Shown: in pieces, positions 11,007 to 21,193 of the stretch
Layout: each line of letters begins with the position of its first letter
Position numbering within the stretch: position 1 is the stretch's first letter
From: Enterococcus columbae DSM 7374 = ATCC 51263
GTDB taxonomy: Bacteria > Bacillota > Bacilli > Lactobacillales > Enterococcaceae
Direction: 5' to 3'
DNA: 64,000 nucleotides
Assembly: GCF_000406925.1 (NCBI RefSeq)
Contig: NZ_KE136347.1
Location: 348,025-412,024 of the forward strand
Position numbers and translations under genes: made by a program
The notes under the pieces: generated by a model
Seen by the model: the letters and a program-made list of their open reading frames with translations, nothing else
Database searches by the model: none
Told to the model about the DNA's origin: nothing

Positions 11007-11921
11007 ATGAAAAAAATTAAATTTGGTACAACTAACGAACAAGTGTCAGCTGTTGTGTTTGGTTGTATGCGCTTAAATAAAGCGAAAGATCCAGTTGAAG
11101 TGATTCAAACGGCATATGATCATGGAATTACTTTTATTGACCATGCGGATATTTATGGTGGAGGCGATTGTGAAACGATTTTTGCTGATGCTTTAGCAAA
11201 GACTTCAATTAAACGAGAAGATTTATTCATCCAATCAAAATGTGGGATTATTCCAGGAAAGCTATTTGATTTTTCAAAAGAACATATTATTGAAGCGGTA
11301 GAAGGTAGTCTAAAACGTTTACGTGTGGATTACTTAGATTCTTTATTATTACATAGACCGGATACTTGGATGGATCCATTTGAAGTGAACGAAGCGTTTG
11401 AAGCTTTGCACCAAGCGGGTAAAGTGCGTTATTTTGGTGTAAGCAATCAAAATCCTATGCAAATTGAATTTTTGAAAAAGGGTGTTCAACAACCTTTAGT
11501 AGCGAATCAACTACAATTTGGCTTGATGCATACGGGCATGATTGATCAAGAGTTACAAGTGAATATGAAAACACCAGGTAGCTTTGATCATGATGGCGGA
11601 TTATTGATGTATTCGCGTTTACATGATATGACGATTCAAGCATGGTCACCTTACCAATATGGTTTCTTTGAAGGCGTCTTTATTGGCAATGAGAAATTCC
11701 CAGAGTTAAACCAAGCCTTAGAAGAAATGGCTGAAAAATATGGCATTACACCAACTGGCTTAGCGAGTGCCTGGATTTTAAGTCATCCAGCTAATTTCCA
11801 AGTAATTGCTGGTACAATGACCCCGAGTCGTATCGTTGAAATTGCGAAAGCTAGCGAGGTGCAATTAAGTAAAGAGGATTGGTATAAACTTTATCTTGCT
11901 GCTGGCAATATGCTACCTTAA
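11007..11921 (+). CDS. Aldo/keto reductase (YdhF-like)
   Basis: NADPH-dependent oxidoreductase of the AKR superfamily, substrate unknown. 304 residues. A single TIM-barrel domain carries the tetrad pieces: Asp and Tyr in FIDHADIYGGG, Lys in QSKCG and His in LLLHRPD. The coenzyme end near VIAGTMTPSRI matches the usual phosphate-binding stretch. Start ATG 11007 follows TTTGGAGGTG; the in-frame TTG 10992 overlaps that site. Flanked by terminators on both sides, so apparently monocistronic. Confidence 0.9.
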   Translation: MKKIKFGTTNEQVSAVVFGCMRLNKAKDPVEVIQTAYDHGITFIDHADIYGGGDCETIFADALAKTSIKREDLFIQSKCGIIPGKLFDFSKEHIIEAVEGSLKRLRVDYLDSLLLHRPDTWMDPFEVNEAFEALHQAGKVRYFGVSNQNPMQIEFLKKGVQQPLVANQLQFGLMHTGMIDQELQVNMKTPGSFDHDGGLLMYSRLHDMTIQAWSPYQYGFFEGVFIGNEKFPELNQALEEMAEKYGITPTGLASAWILSHPANFQVIAGTMTPSRIVEIAKASEVQLSKEDWYKLYLAAGNMLP

Positions 11922-11930
11922 GAATCTTTT

Positions 11931-11971
11931 AAGGAATGTTCGGATTTTTACGAACATTCCTTTATTTTTTT
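11931..11971 (+). terminator. Terminator whose arms are two inverted PurBox-like sequences
   Basis: Arms AAGGAATGTTCG (11931-11942) and CGAACATTCCTT (11951-11962) are perfect complements across an 8-base loop, followed by TATTTTTTTA. It is a good intrinsic terminator for the reductase gene. Each arm also holds CGAACATT in opposite orientation, the PurBox core, 115 bp before guaC. Confidence 0.8.
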
Positions 11972-12077
11972 ATTGATTTACACTAAAATTGCTTGCAATT
12001 ATAGGTGACTATTCGTTAAACTACTCAATGGTGTTAAGAAAACACTATATTTTGCCTCGTTGAAAGGATGAGAGAGA

Positions 12078-13064
12078 ATGTTTGATATGAAAGTTTTTGA
12101 TTATGAGGATATTCAACTGATACCAAACAAATGTATTGTAAATAGCCGTTCAGAATGTGATACAACGGTAACTTTAGGAAAGCATCGTTTTAAAATGCCA
12201 GTGGTTCCAGCTAATATGCAAACCATTATTGATGAGCCTATTGCGGAATTCTTAGCTGAAAACGGCTATTTTTATATCATGCATCGTTTTGACGAAGAAG
12301 CGCGTATACCTTTTATCAAAAAAATGAAGGCTAAAAATTTAATTACCTCAATTTCTGTAGGTGTAAAGGCTGGCGAATATATCTTTATTGAACAGCTTGC
12401 TTCTGAAAACTTAGTCCCTGACTATATTACAATTGATATTGCACATGGCCACGCTAATTCAGTTATTGAAATGATTCAACACATTAAACGTTTGTTACCG
12501 GATACTTTTGTAATTGCTGGGAATGTTGGTACACCTGAAGCTGTTCGTGAACTTGAAAATGCAGGTGCTGATGCAACCAAAGTTGGAATTGGTCCAGGTA
12601 AGGTTTGTATTACCAAAATTAAAACCGGTTTTGGTACAGGCGGTTGGCAGCTTGCTGCTTTGCGTTGGTGTGCTAAGGCCGCACGTAAACCTTTAATTGC
12701 TGATGGAGGCATTCGCACACACGGCGATATCGCTAAATCTGTACGTTTTGGGGCAACGATGGTGATGATTGGTTCATTATTTGCCGGCCACGAAGAATCA
12801 CCTGGTGAGACAAAAGTAGAAAATGGAGTTGTCTATAAGGAATACTTTGGTTCAGCCTCAGAGTTTCAAAAAGGTGAACGTAAAAATGTTGAAGGGAAAA
12901 AGATTTGGATTCAACACAAAGGTTCTTTAAAAGATACATTAATTGAAATGCAACAGGATTTACAATCTTCCATCTCTTATGCAGGTGGGAAAGATTTAGA
13001 AGCCATTCGTAAAGTGGATTATGTCATCGTGAAAAATTCTATCTTTAATGGCGATACCATCTAA
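12078..13064 (+). CDS. guaC: GMP reductase
   Basis: NADPH-dependent deamination of GMP to IMP, linking guanine salvage to adenine nucleotides. 328 residues in a TIM-barrel of the IMPDH/GMPR family, without CBS domains. The active loop [18 protein letters not shown] contains the catalytic Cys, and [15 protein letters not shown] binds phosphate. ATG 12078 is preceded by AAAGGA at 12063-12068; ATG 12087 is a weaker alternative. A terminator follows. Confidence 0.95.
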   Translation: MFDMKVFDYEDIQLIPNKCIVNSRSECDTTVTLGKHRFKMPVVPANMQTIIDEPIAEFLAENGYFYIMHRFDEEARIPFIKKMKAKNLITSISVGVKAGEYIFIEQLASENLVPDYITIDIAHGHANSVIEMIQHIKRLLPDTFVIAGNVGTPEAVRELENAGADATKVGIGPGKVCITKIKTGFGTGGWQLAALRWCAKAARKPLIADGGIRTHGDIAKSVRFGATMVMIGSLFAGHEESPGETKVENGVVYKEYFGSASEFQKGERKNVEGKKIWIQHKGSLKDTLIEMQQDLQSSISYAGGKDLEAIRKVDYVIVKNSIFNGDTI

Positions 13065-13117
13065 TCAAAACATTACAAAAGTAAAGAAGTAGTGAGCGAT
13101 ACTGCTTTGCTAATTTG

Positions 13118-13166
13118 AAGCTTTAAGATAAAGGTTGAAAAATTTTTATCTTAGGGCTTTTTTTAA
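13118..13166 (+). terminator. Terminator after guaC
   Basis: Stem built on AAGATAAA paired with TTTATCTT, with the outer part AAGCTTT/AGGGCTT, then TTTTTTT. Confidence 0.75.
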
Positions 13167-13172
13167 TTTCTT

Positions 13173-13201
13173 TTGGTTCAAGGCTTGAAAAATGTTATAA
13201 T
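13173..13201 (+). promoter_or_regulatory. Sigma-A type promoter of the LysR gene
   Basis: TTGGTT (13173-13178), 17-bp spacer, TATAAT (13196-13201), 36 bp before the ATG of the LysR gene, which follows AAAGTGGGTG. Confidence 0.7.
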
Positions 13202-13237
13202 CATTAAACAAAATATTTTTTGAAAGTGGGTGATTAA

Positions 13238-13726
13238 ATGACGATACAACAGTTGAGGTATATGGTTATGGTAGCAGAATGTGGATCAATTACCGAAGCG
13301 GCTAAAAAACTTTTTATCTCACAGCCAAGTTTATCCAATGCAATAAAAGAAATTGAAAAAGAAATAGGCATCATCATTTTTGTACGTAGTCGCTTAGGGA
13401 TTACGCTTACAAAAGAGGGAATGGAGTTTATAGGATATGCTCGTCAAGTCATTCATCAAATGGAATTGCTTGAAGATCGTTATGTTACTTCATTGCCAGC
13501 TAAAGTAAAATTTAGTGTTTCAGCACAACATTATACCTTTGCGGAAAATGCTTTTGTTGAATTGGTTAAACAATTTGGTGAGGCAAGATATGAGTTTTAT
13601 TTCAATACTTGTGACACACATCAAGTACTTGAAGATGTAAAAAATAGAGTAAGTGATTTAGGGATTATTTTTTTATCAGATGAAAATAGAGTGGTAATTC
13701 AAAAAATAATTGATCGTATTGCGTAA
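13238..13726 (+). pseudogene. LysR-type regulator, 5' fragment interrupted by group I intron
   Basis: 162 codons before a stop. Residues 1-60 form a normal LysR winged helix-turn-helix (ITEAAKKLFISQPSLSNAIKEIEKEIG), and residues 88-159 match the first part of the co-inducer domain of enterococcal LysR proteins. The natural reading stops being LysR-like at residue 159, exactly where TTGAT (13710-13714) meets the intron; the last three codons and the stop are intron sequence. The 3' fragment resumes near 14185. Possible target: the LysE-type exporter downstream. If unspliced, a DNA-binding protein lacking most of its sensor domain would be made. Confidence 0.8.
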
Positions 13727-14183
13727 AATAATGTTTTATGGAAATTTGGTCTGCGTATTTAGAAATGAGTACGTATCAATAAAGGAAATCGAATTGCGGG
13801 AAAATCCTAAAGCGAATGAAGCGACCATGTGGTTTTGAAAGAAAGACCAACATAAACGCGGTGAAAACAGAAAAAATTCATACGATGATATATGGTTAAA
13901 GCCTAAGTATTATGAAAAATGGATAATCTGCAGCCAAGCTTCGAAAAGAAGAAGGTTCAACGACTATTCCTCGTAAGGGAAGTACACCACAAGCGATGGG
14001 TGGTGGAAGTGGTTTCGCCGTACTGGGTTATGCCAACGGATAAGAGATAGTCTGTGCTCGCATGAAAATGTGAGGAGTTCATTAGCGAACCGTATCAAAA
14101 GTAGCGTTTTGATATGAACAAACACCTCCGAAAATAGTTTGAAAAGTGACAGTCAAGATCCAAACACATATGGATTTGATCTG
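13715..14183 (+). ncRNA. Group I self-splicing intron (IStron-like, no ORF)
   Basis: All core helices can be paired. P1: TTGAT of the exon with GTCTG (13749-13753), U14 of the exon paired to G13749. P3: 13783-13787/13967-13971. P4: TGCGGG 13795-13800/TCTGCA 13927-13932. P5: 13804-13807/13921-13924. P6: 13933-13935/13954-13956 with P6a. P7: GACTAT 13962-13967/ATAGTC 14047-14052. P8: CCGT 14018-14021/ACGG 14036-14039. P9: 14057-14074 with a GAAA loop. The P, Q, R and S consensus elements are evident (GGTTCAACGACTA, AATCTGCAGCC). An extra hairpin 13985-14005 suggests subgroup IA. The 5' end is well placed; the 3' end (G14183, or G14197) is uncertain. No protein is encoded inside. Confidence 0.9.
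14156..14182 (+). repeat. IS200/IS605-like terminal hairpin at the intron 3' end
   Basis: AGATCCAAA and TTTGATCT pair with one bulged C around a ten-base loop. A subterminal hairpin just inside the right end is what IS200/IS605-family elements use for transposase recognition, and IStrons have such an end. The hairpin itself is seen; its role is inferred. Confidence 0.5.
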
Positions 14184-14184
14184 T

Positions 14185-14524
14185 AATACTTTAAAAGAAT
14201 ATGGATACTTGGAGGTTCAGTCAAGGTAATTATGAATCAGTATATTATGCTGAAGAAATGTATAATTCAATGTCAACAGATAAACAAATTCGCATCAGTG
14301 ATCGAGGCGCGATTGTTAATTTTATGTTAGGTTTAAATGCTTATACTATTTCAAGTGGTATTTTTCCTAAATACTTACACGGGGATGCCATTGTGGCACG
14401 TGAATTAGCAGTAGAAGATTGGTTAACGATTGGTTATCTTCAACCCGCTAATCAAGAATTAAGTAAGCTGGCAAACATCTATGTTTCAGAATTACGTAAA
14501 TATGGAGACGGATACATAGTTTGA
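14185..14524 (+). pseudogene. LysR-type regulator, 3' fragment
   Basis: The longest frame starts at an internal ATG (14201) and gives RFSQGNYESVYYAEE through IGYLQPANQEL, the end of a LysR co-inducer domain. Just before it NTLKEYGYL, in a different frame from 14185, looks like the preceding family segment, so a +1 shift near 14210 seems present. Compared with intact family members as I remember them, about 28 residues between the two fragments are missing. It has no ribosome binding site of its own and is not likely an independent gene. Confidence 0.7.
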
Positions 14525-14607
14525 AACTATAAAATATTATAAAAAATAAGTCTTACCTTTTTTAGTCAAGTGCTTTTATAATGACTTTAAAGGTGGTGGA
14601 TGATAAA

Positions 14608-15195
14608 GTGTCAATCTATATTTTTTATAATTTTGTTATTTATTGTGTTATTAATGCTTTTACACCGGGACCTGGTAATATTTTAGCGATGAATACAGTA
14701 CTAAGTCATGGTGTCAAAAAAGGTAGACCTTTATTTTTAGGTATTTTTCTAGGATATTATGTCGTGCAATTATCCTGCGCTATATTGATGTATGCGTTGA
14801 ATACAACTTTACCAGGTTTAATGGAGATACTAAAATATATCGGTGCGGCGTATATTTTATGGCTAACATTTCATATTGTAATTTCTAAACCTAGTCAATC
14901 GCAAGATCAAGTGAATGTATCCTTGATGAAGGGCTTTGTCTTACAATTAGTGAATGTTAAAATCTATCTATTTGGTATTTCGGCATTAACAGTTTATGTC
15001 GTTCAATATTATCAGTCCTTACCAATGTTTATTATTTTTGAATTATTAATTGCAACTTTTGGAACGGTTGCGACATTGAGTTGGATTTGGATTGGTAATG
15101 CTATTCAAAAATTCTATATCCAACATTATCGATTAATCAACATTGTATTAGGTCTAACCTTACTCGAATGTGTTTATAGTATTCTTAAAACATAA
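14608..15195 (+). CDS. LysE-family amino acid exporter
   Basis: Inner membrane exporter of the LysE/RhtB family, probably for an amino acid; the substrate cannot be told. 195 residues with about six hydrophobic segments. NAFTPGPGNILAMNT is the family signature in the first segment, followed by KKGRPLFLGIFLGYYVV. Start GTG 14608 follows AGGTGG (14591-14596); an in-frame ATG at 14581 precedes that site and is less likely. The upstream LysR-type gene would be the natural regulator but is broken. A terminator follows. Confidence 0.88.
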   Translation: MSIYIFYNFVIYCVINAFTPGPGNILAMNTVLSHGVKKGRPLFLGIFLGYYVVQLSCAILMYALNTTLPGLMEILKYIGAAYILWLTFHIVISKPSQSQDQVNVSLMKGFVLQLVNVKIYLFGISALTVYVVQYYQSLPMFIIFELLIATFGTVATLSWIWIGNAIQKFYIQHYRLINIVLGLTLLECVYSILKT

Positions 15196-15207
15196 TCGTA
15201 TAGAAAC

Positions 15208-15257
15208 AAAAGATAATCACTGTAGCTATTTAGCTATTTTGATTATCTTTTTTTGTT
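15208..15257 (+). terminator. Terminator after the LysE-type gene
   Basis: AAAGATAATCA pairs with TGATTATCTTT across about 20 bases, then TTTTTG. Confidence 0.8.
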
Positions 15258-15431
15258 TTTGAAAAAAGCTGTTGGTGATTAAAGAAAGTTATTCAAATCA
15301 GAGGAGGGAAATAAATAAAAGGTGTAATTAAATAAAGTCTCAAGCGTAACAGAAAATTTTTTGTTCAATTTTTAACAGATAATAATACTGTATTATTCCC
15401 TGATTTAAAAAGCTAGGTAAAACAACGATAA

Positions 15432-15447
15432 AACGAAAGCGTTTGCT
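15432..15447 (+). promoter_or_regulatory. Catabolite-responsive element (cre)-like site
   Basis: AACGAAAGCGTTTGCT fits the CcpA cre consensus (TGNAANCGNWNNCA) with one mismatch at the first T. It suggests CcpA control of the pdh operon. Confidence 0.5.
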
Positions 15448-15450
15448 AAA

Positions 15451-15466
15451 TGTGATTTATTTCACG
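15451..15466 (+). promoter_or_regulatory. Rex-box-like palindrome upstream of pdhA
   Basis: TGTGATTTATTTCACG has the TGTGA-N6-TCAC layout of sites for the NADH-sensing repressor Rex (and of CRP/FNR sites). It lies next to the cre-like site. NADH control of pyruvate dehydrogenase would make sense, but this is inference. Confidence 0.45.
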
Positions 15467-15586
15467 AAAACATCTGTGTTTATCCTGTTTTTTTCGAAAG
15501 AATTTTGTGCATAATACTTGTCATTCATAAAAAAAAATGATAGCTTATATTTGTAAACGATTGTATTAGTGATACAGATTAGTTAG

Positions 15587-16732
<1,146 letters not shown>

Positions 16733-16734
16733 TT

Positions 16735-17712
16735 ATGGCACAAAAGACAATGATTCAAGCAATCACTGACGCCTTAGCCTTAGAGTTAGCAAATGATGAG
16801 AATGTATTAATTTTTGGTGAAGACGTTGGTAAAAACGGAGGGGTATTCCGTGCGACTGAAGGCCTACAAGAAAAATTTGGTGAAGATCGTGTATTTGATA
16901 CACCGTTAGCTGAATCTGGAATTGCTGGTATGGCATTTGGTTTAGCTTTAGAAGGTTATCGCCCAGTACCTGAGTTACAATTCTTCGGTTTCGTTTTTGA
17001 AGCGATGGATGAAGTTGTTGCACAAATTGCCCGTACTCGTTACCGTATGGGTGGCACACGTAATATGCCAGTGACTATTCGTTCACCATTTGGTGGTGGG
17101 GTGCATACGCCAGAATTGCACTCAGATAACTTAGAAGGTTTGATTGCGCAATCACCTGGTATTCGTGTAGTGATTCCTTCAAATCCATATGATGCAAAAG
17201 GATTATTAATTGCTTCTATTCGTAGCAATGATCCAGTTGTTTTCTTAGAACATATGAAATTATATCGCTCTTTCCGTGAGGAAGTGCCAGATGAAGCATA
17301 TGAAGTGCCATTAGATAAAGCAGCAGTTACTCGCGAAGGAAAAGACGTTTCTATCATTACTTATGGTGCGATGGTACGTGAAGCAATTAAAGCAGCTGAT
17401 AATTTAGCAAAAGAAGGTATTGATGCTGAAATTATCGACTTACGTACAGTGGCTCCATTAGATATTGATACAATTATTGCTTCTGTTGAAAAAACAGGTC
17501 GAGTGGTAATCGTTCAAGAAGCGCAACGTCAAGCGGGTGTTGGTGCGATGGTTGCTTCTGAAATTGCAGAACGTGCAATTCTTTCATTAGAAGCACCTAT
17601 TGGTCGTGTAAGTGCTCCAGATACAGTCTTCCCATTTGGTCAAGCTGAAAATATTTGGTTACCAAATGCTACTGACATTGAAGAAAAAGTGAAAGAAATC
17701 GTGAATTTCTAG
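16735..17712 (+). CDS. pdhB: Pyruvate dehydrogenase E1 beta subunit
   Basis: 325 residues, transketolase-like pyrimidine-binding half of E1. Conserved [17 protein letters not shown] near the start, [18 protein letters not shown], and the C-terminal [11 protein letters not shown] that contacts E2. Spaced 22 bp from pdhC. Confidence 0.96.
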   Translation: MAQKTMIQAITDALALELANDENVLIFGEDVGKNGGVFRATEGLQEKFGEDRVFDTPLAESGIAGMAFGLALEGYRPVPELQFFGFVFEAMDEVVAQIARTRYRMGGTRNMPVTIRSPFGGGVHTPELHSDNLEGLIAQSPGIRVVIPSNPYDAKGLLIASIRSNDPVVFLEHMKLYRSFREEVPDEAYEVPLDKAAVTREGKDVSIITYGAMVREAIKAADNLAKEGIDAEIIDLRTVAPLDIDTIIASVEKTGRVVIVQEAQRQAGVGAMVASEIAERAILSLEAPIGRVSAPDTVFPFGQAENIWLPNATDIEEKVKEIVNF

Positions 17713-17734
17713 GCTTAAGAAAGGGAGAAAATCA

Positions 17735-19663
17735 ATGGCATTTCAATTTAAATTACCAGATATTGGTGAAGGTATTGCAGAAGGCGAAATCGTAAAATGG
17801 TTCGTTAAAGTCGGCGATACCATCAATGAAGATGATACTTTATTAGAAGTACAAAATGATAAATCAGTGGAAGAAATTCCATCTCCAGTAACCGGTGTGG
17901 TAAAAAATATCTTAGTTTCAGAAGGTACAGTAGCTAGTGTTGGTGATGTATTAGTTGAAATTGATGCACCTGGTCACGAAGACAATGCTGCTCCAGCTGC
18001 TGCACCAGCTCCTGCTCAAGAAGCAGCACCTACAGCAAATGCAGGTAGCTTCTTCCAATTTAAATTACCGGATATCGGTGAAGGGATTGCAGAAGGTGAA
18101 ATCGTAAAATGGTTTGTTAAAGTCGGCGATACCATCAATGAAGATGATACTTTATTAGAAGTACAAAATGATAAATCAGTGGAAGAAATTCCATCTCCAG
18201 TAACCGGTGTGGTAAAAAATATCTTAGTTTCAGAAGGTACAGTAGCTAGTGTTGGTGATGTATTAGTTGAAATTGATGCACCTGGTCACGAAGACAATGC
18301 TGCTCCAGCTGCTGCACCAGCTCCTGCTCAAGAAGCAGCACCTACAGCAAATGCAGGTAGCTTCTTCCAATTTAAATTACCGGATATCGGTGAAGGGATT
18401 GCAGAAGGTGAAATCGTAAAATGGTTTGTTAAAGTCGGCGATACCATCAATGAAGATGATACTTTATTAGAAGTACAAAATGATAAATCAGTGGAAGAAA
18501 TTCCATCTCCAGTAACCGGTGTGGTGAAAAATATCTTAGTTTCAGAAGGTACAGTAGCGACAGTTGGTGATGTGTTAGTTGAAATTGATGCACCTGGTCA
18601 TAATGGCCCAGCTACTGCGACTGCAAGTGCGCCTAGTGCTGAAACTGCTACACCAGCTTCTCAAGCTCCAGCAACTGTGGTAACTGCAGCTAATCCAAAT
18701 AAACGTGTATTGGCAATGCCATCTGTTCGTCAATATGCACGTGAAAAAGATGTTGATATCACTTTAGTTACACCAAGTGGAAAAGGTGGACGTGTAATTA
18801 AAGCGGATATTGACCAATTCTTAGCTGGTGGTGCTCCTGTACAAGCTGCTGCTGCGACTGCAAGTGCTCCTGTCCAAGAAGTACAAGCAACAACAACTCC
18901 AGCAGCTGCTCCAGTAAAAGCACCTGAAGCGAAGAAACCATTTACTTCAAATCTTGCTGAGCTTGAAACACGTGAGAAAATGTCAGCTACACGTAAAGCA
19001 ATCTCTAAAGCGATGGTTAACAGCAAACATACAGCGCCACATGTTACGTTACATGATGAAGTGGAAGTATCTAAATTATGGGATCAACGTAAGAAATTTA
19101 AAGATGTTGCTGCAGCAAATGGTACTAAATTAACCTTCTTACCATATATCGTTAAAGCATTAACTGCAACAGTGAAGAAATATCCTATCTTGAACGCTTC
19201 AATTGATGATGCAAGTCAAGAAATTGTCTTCAAACATTATTACAATATCGGTATTGCAACAGATACAGACCATGGTTTATATGTACCGAATGTAAAAGAT
19301 GCAGATCGCAAAGGCTTGTTTGCTATTGCGGACGAAATTAATGCCAAAGCTAAATTAGCTCATGAAGGCAAATTAGCTGCTGAAGATATGCGAAATGGTT
19401 CAATTACCATCAGTAATATTGGTTCTGTTGGTGGTGGTTGGTTCACACCAGTTATTAACTATCCAGAAGTGGCTATTTTAGGTGTCGGTACCATTACCCA
19501 ACAACCTATTGTCAATGCTGAAGGTGAATTAGCTGTTGGTCGTGTGATGAAATTATCACTAAGCTTTGACCACCGTATTGTTGATGGTGCAACTGCCCAA
19601 CAAGCGATGAATAATATTAAACGTTTATTAGCTGATCCAGAGCTATTATTAATGGAAGGATGA
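17735..19663 (+). CDS. pdhC: Dihydrolipoamide acetyltransferase (E2) with three lipoyl domains
   Basis: Core of the pyruvate dehydrogenase complex; swings acetyl groups on lipoyl-lysine and passes them to CoA. 642 residues. Lipoyl domains at about 3-80, 107-184 and 211-288, each with the lipoylation site NDKSVEE, are separated by Ala/Pro-rich linkers. The E1/E3-binding domain is at about 325-365 ([17 protein letters not shown]), and the catalytic domain runs from 415 to the end with SFDHRIVDG. Most Gram-positive E2 proteins have one or two lipoyl domains; the three here come from a 312-bp tandem repeat. Confidence 0.96.
   Translation: MAFQFKLPDIGEGIAEGEIVKWFVKVGDTINEDDTLLEVQNDKSVEEIPSPVTGVVKNILVSEGTVASVGDVLVEIDAPGHEDNAAPAAAPAPAQEAAPTANAGSFFQFKLPDIGEGIAEGEIVKWFVKVGDTINEDDTLLEVQNDKSVEEIPSPVTGVVKNILVSEGTVASVGDVLVEIDAPGHEDNAAPAAAPAPAQEAAPTANAGSFFQFKLPDIGEGIAEGEIVKWFVKVGDTINEDDTLLEVQNDKSVEEIPSPVTGVVKNILVSEGTVATVGDVLVEIDAPGHNGPATATASAPSAETATPASQAPATVVTAANPNKRVLAMPSVRQYAREKDVDITLVTPSGKGGRVIKADIDQFLAGGAPVQAAAATASAPVQEVQATTTPAAAPVKAPEAKKPFTSNLAELETREKMSATRKAISKAMVNSKHTAPHVTLHDEVEVSKLWDQRKKFKDVAAANGTKLTFLPYIVKALTATVKKYPILNASIDDASQEIVFKHYYNIGIATDTDHGLYVPNVKDADRKGLFAIADEINAKAKLAHEGKLAAEDMRNGSITISNIGSVGGGWFTPVINYPEVAILGVGTITQQPIVNAEGELAVGRVMKLSLSFDHRIVDGATAQQAMNNIKRLLADPELLLMEG
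17741..18604 (+). repeat. 312-bp tandem repeat encoding lipoyl domain plus linker
   Basis: Copies begin at 17741, 18053 and 18365, an exact period of 312 bp (104 codons). Copies 1 and 2 differ only in a few silent positions near their starts. Copy 3 is like copy 2 until about 18530, then diverges and loses the linker after GGTCAT. The in-frame, almost identical DNA points to recent duplication or ongoing gene conversion. Confidence 0.95.
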
Positions 19664-19670
19664 TAGATAA

Positions 19671-21077
19671 ATGGTAGTAGGAGATTTCGCTGTAGAATTA
19701 GATACAGTCGTAATTGGAGCTGGACCTGGTGGATATGTAGCTGCAATTCGTGCTGCACAATTAGGTCAAAAAGTTGCCATTATTGAACGTGAATATATCG
19801 GTGGGGTATGTTTAAATGTCGGATGTATTCCATCTAAAGCATTGATTGCTGCAGGGCATCATTATCAAGAGTCTTTAGATTCAACGATGTTTGGCGTGAG
19901 TGCAGAAAATGTGACTTTAGATTTTGAAAAAACACAAGATTGGAAAGATAATGGCGTTGTTAAAAAATTAACAACTGGTGTCTCTTTCTTACTTAAGAAA
20001 AATAAAGTTGAAGTGATTACTGGTTCTGCCTTTTTCGTTGATGACCATACTTTACGTGTAATCAACGATGATGCTGCGCAAACTTATTCATTTAATAATG
20101 CAATTGTGGCAACTGGTTCTCGTCCAATCGAAATCAAAGGCTTCAAATTTGGCGGTCGCATTTTAGATTCTACTGGTGGATTGGCATTAAAAGAAGTGCC
20201 TAAGAAATTTGTCATCATCGGTGGTGGGGTTATCGGTGCTGAATTAGGGGGCGCTTATGCTAACCTAGGTGCTGAAGTGACTATTTTAGAAGGTTCGCCA
20301 CAAATCTTGCCAACCTTTGAAAAAGATATGGTGAAACTTGTTGAAGATGACTTTAATAAAAAAGGCATTCAAGTGATTACCAATGCGATGGCTAAAGAAG
20401 CAATCGACAATGGTTCATCTGTAACGGTTAAATATGAAGTCGATGGCAAGGAGCAATCAATCGTAGCTGATTATGTGATGGTTACAGTTGGTCGCCGTCC
20501 GAATACAGATGACATGGGCTTAGAGCAAGCGGGTGTTGAAATTGGTGAACGTGGTTTAATTCCGGTTGATGCTCAAGGTCGTACCAATGTGAAAAATATC
20601 TACGCAATCGGTGACATTGTTCCAGGTGCTGCGCTTGCACATAAAGCAAGTTATGAAGCCAAAATTGCTGCTGAAGCAATCTCTGGTAAGAAAGTGGCAG
20701 TTGATTACAAAGCAATGCCTGCTGTAGCCTTTACTGATCCTGAATTGGCAACTGTTGGTATGACTATTGCTGAAGCAAAGGCTGCTGGATTAAAAGCTAA
20801 ATCATATAAATTCCCATTATCAGGTAATGGTCGTGCTATTTCTTTAGGTAAAACGGAAGGCTTTGTCCGTCTAGTTACTACTGAAGAAGATAATGTCATT
20901 ATCGGAGCACAGGTTGCTGGTGTGGGTGCAAGTGATATGATTTCTGAATTATCACTGGCTGTTGAATCAGGTATGAATGCCGAAGATATCGCCTTAACGA
21001 TTCATCCACATCCATCTTTAGGTGAAATTGTGATGGATACTGCTGAATTAGCTTTAGGCTTACCAATTCATATTTAA
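19671..21077 (+). CDS. pdhD: Dihydrolipoamide dehydrogenase (E3)
   Basis: FAD enzyme reoxidising dihydrolipoamide with NAD+. 468 residues. FAD-binding [20 protein letters not shown], redox disulfide [18 protein letters not shown]-binding [19 protein letters not shown], and the catalytic HPHPSLGE near the C-terminus are all intact. Seven bases after pdhC; last gene of the operon. Confidence 0.97.
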   Translation: MVVGDFAVELDTVVIGAGPGGYVAAIRAAQLGQKVAIIEREYIGGVCLNVGCIPSKALIAAGHHYQESLDSTMFGVSAENVTLDFEKTQDWKDNGVVKKLTTGVSFLLKKNKVEVITGSAFFVDDHTLRVINDDAAQTYSFNNAIVATGSRPIEIKGFKFGGRILDSTGGLALKEVPKKFVIIGGGVIGAELGGAYANLGAEVTILEGSPQILPTFEKDMVKLVEDDFNKKGIQVITNAMAKEAIDNGSSVTVKYEVDGKEQSIVADYVMVTVGRRPNTDDMGLEQAGVEIGERGLIPVDAQGRTNVKNIYAIGDIVPGAALAHKASYEAKIAAEAISGKKVAVDYKAMPAVAFTDPELATVGMTIAEAKAAGLKAKSYKFPLSGNGRAISLGKTEGFVRLVTTEEDNVIIGAQVAGVGASDMISELSLAVESGMNAEDIALTIHPHPSLGEIVMDTAELALGLPIHI

Positions 21078-21092
21078 TCTATTTGGTTATCA

Positions 21093-21127
21093 AAAGAGGA
21101 ATTCTTAGTGAGTTCCTCTTTTTTTAT
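21093..21127 (+). terminator. Terminator of the pdh operon
   Basis: AAAGAGGAATTC with its near-complement GAGTTCCTCTTT, then TTTTT. Confidence 0.82.
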
Positions 21128-21175
21128 GTAGCTTTAATCGTTGGACGATTGGTTACTTTGATATTACTTCTTGTG

Positions 21176-21193
21176 AAAACGCGAACATTATTG
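21176..21193 (+). promoter_or_regulatory. PurBox-like sequence upstream of the XRE gene
   Basis: AAAACGCGAACATTATTGAC shares the 13-mer CGAACATTATTGA with the purC PurBox and borders the first of three palindromes. Whether PurR binds it is unknown. Confidence 0.45.

Noticed and set aside
11972-12077. Guanine riboswitch before guaC
   Set aside because: Only a small GTGTT/AACAC hairpin is present; the conserved aptamer loops are absent.
13725-13838. A frame in the intron 5' part that reads somewhat like a LysR sensor domain (VCVFRNEYVSIKEIEL)
   Set aside because: The same bases form P2, P3 and P4 of the group I core, and a second segment near 14185 fits the same part of the protein better. 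I treat the resemblance as chance, although it could be tested by alignment.
14201-14524. Separate gene of 107 residues
   Set aside because: It is the C-terminal part of the LysR-type protein, starts at an internal Met and has no good ribosome binding site.
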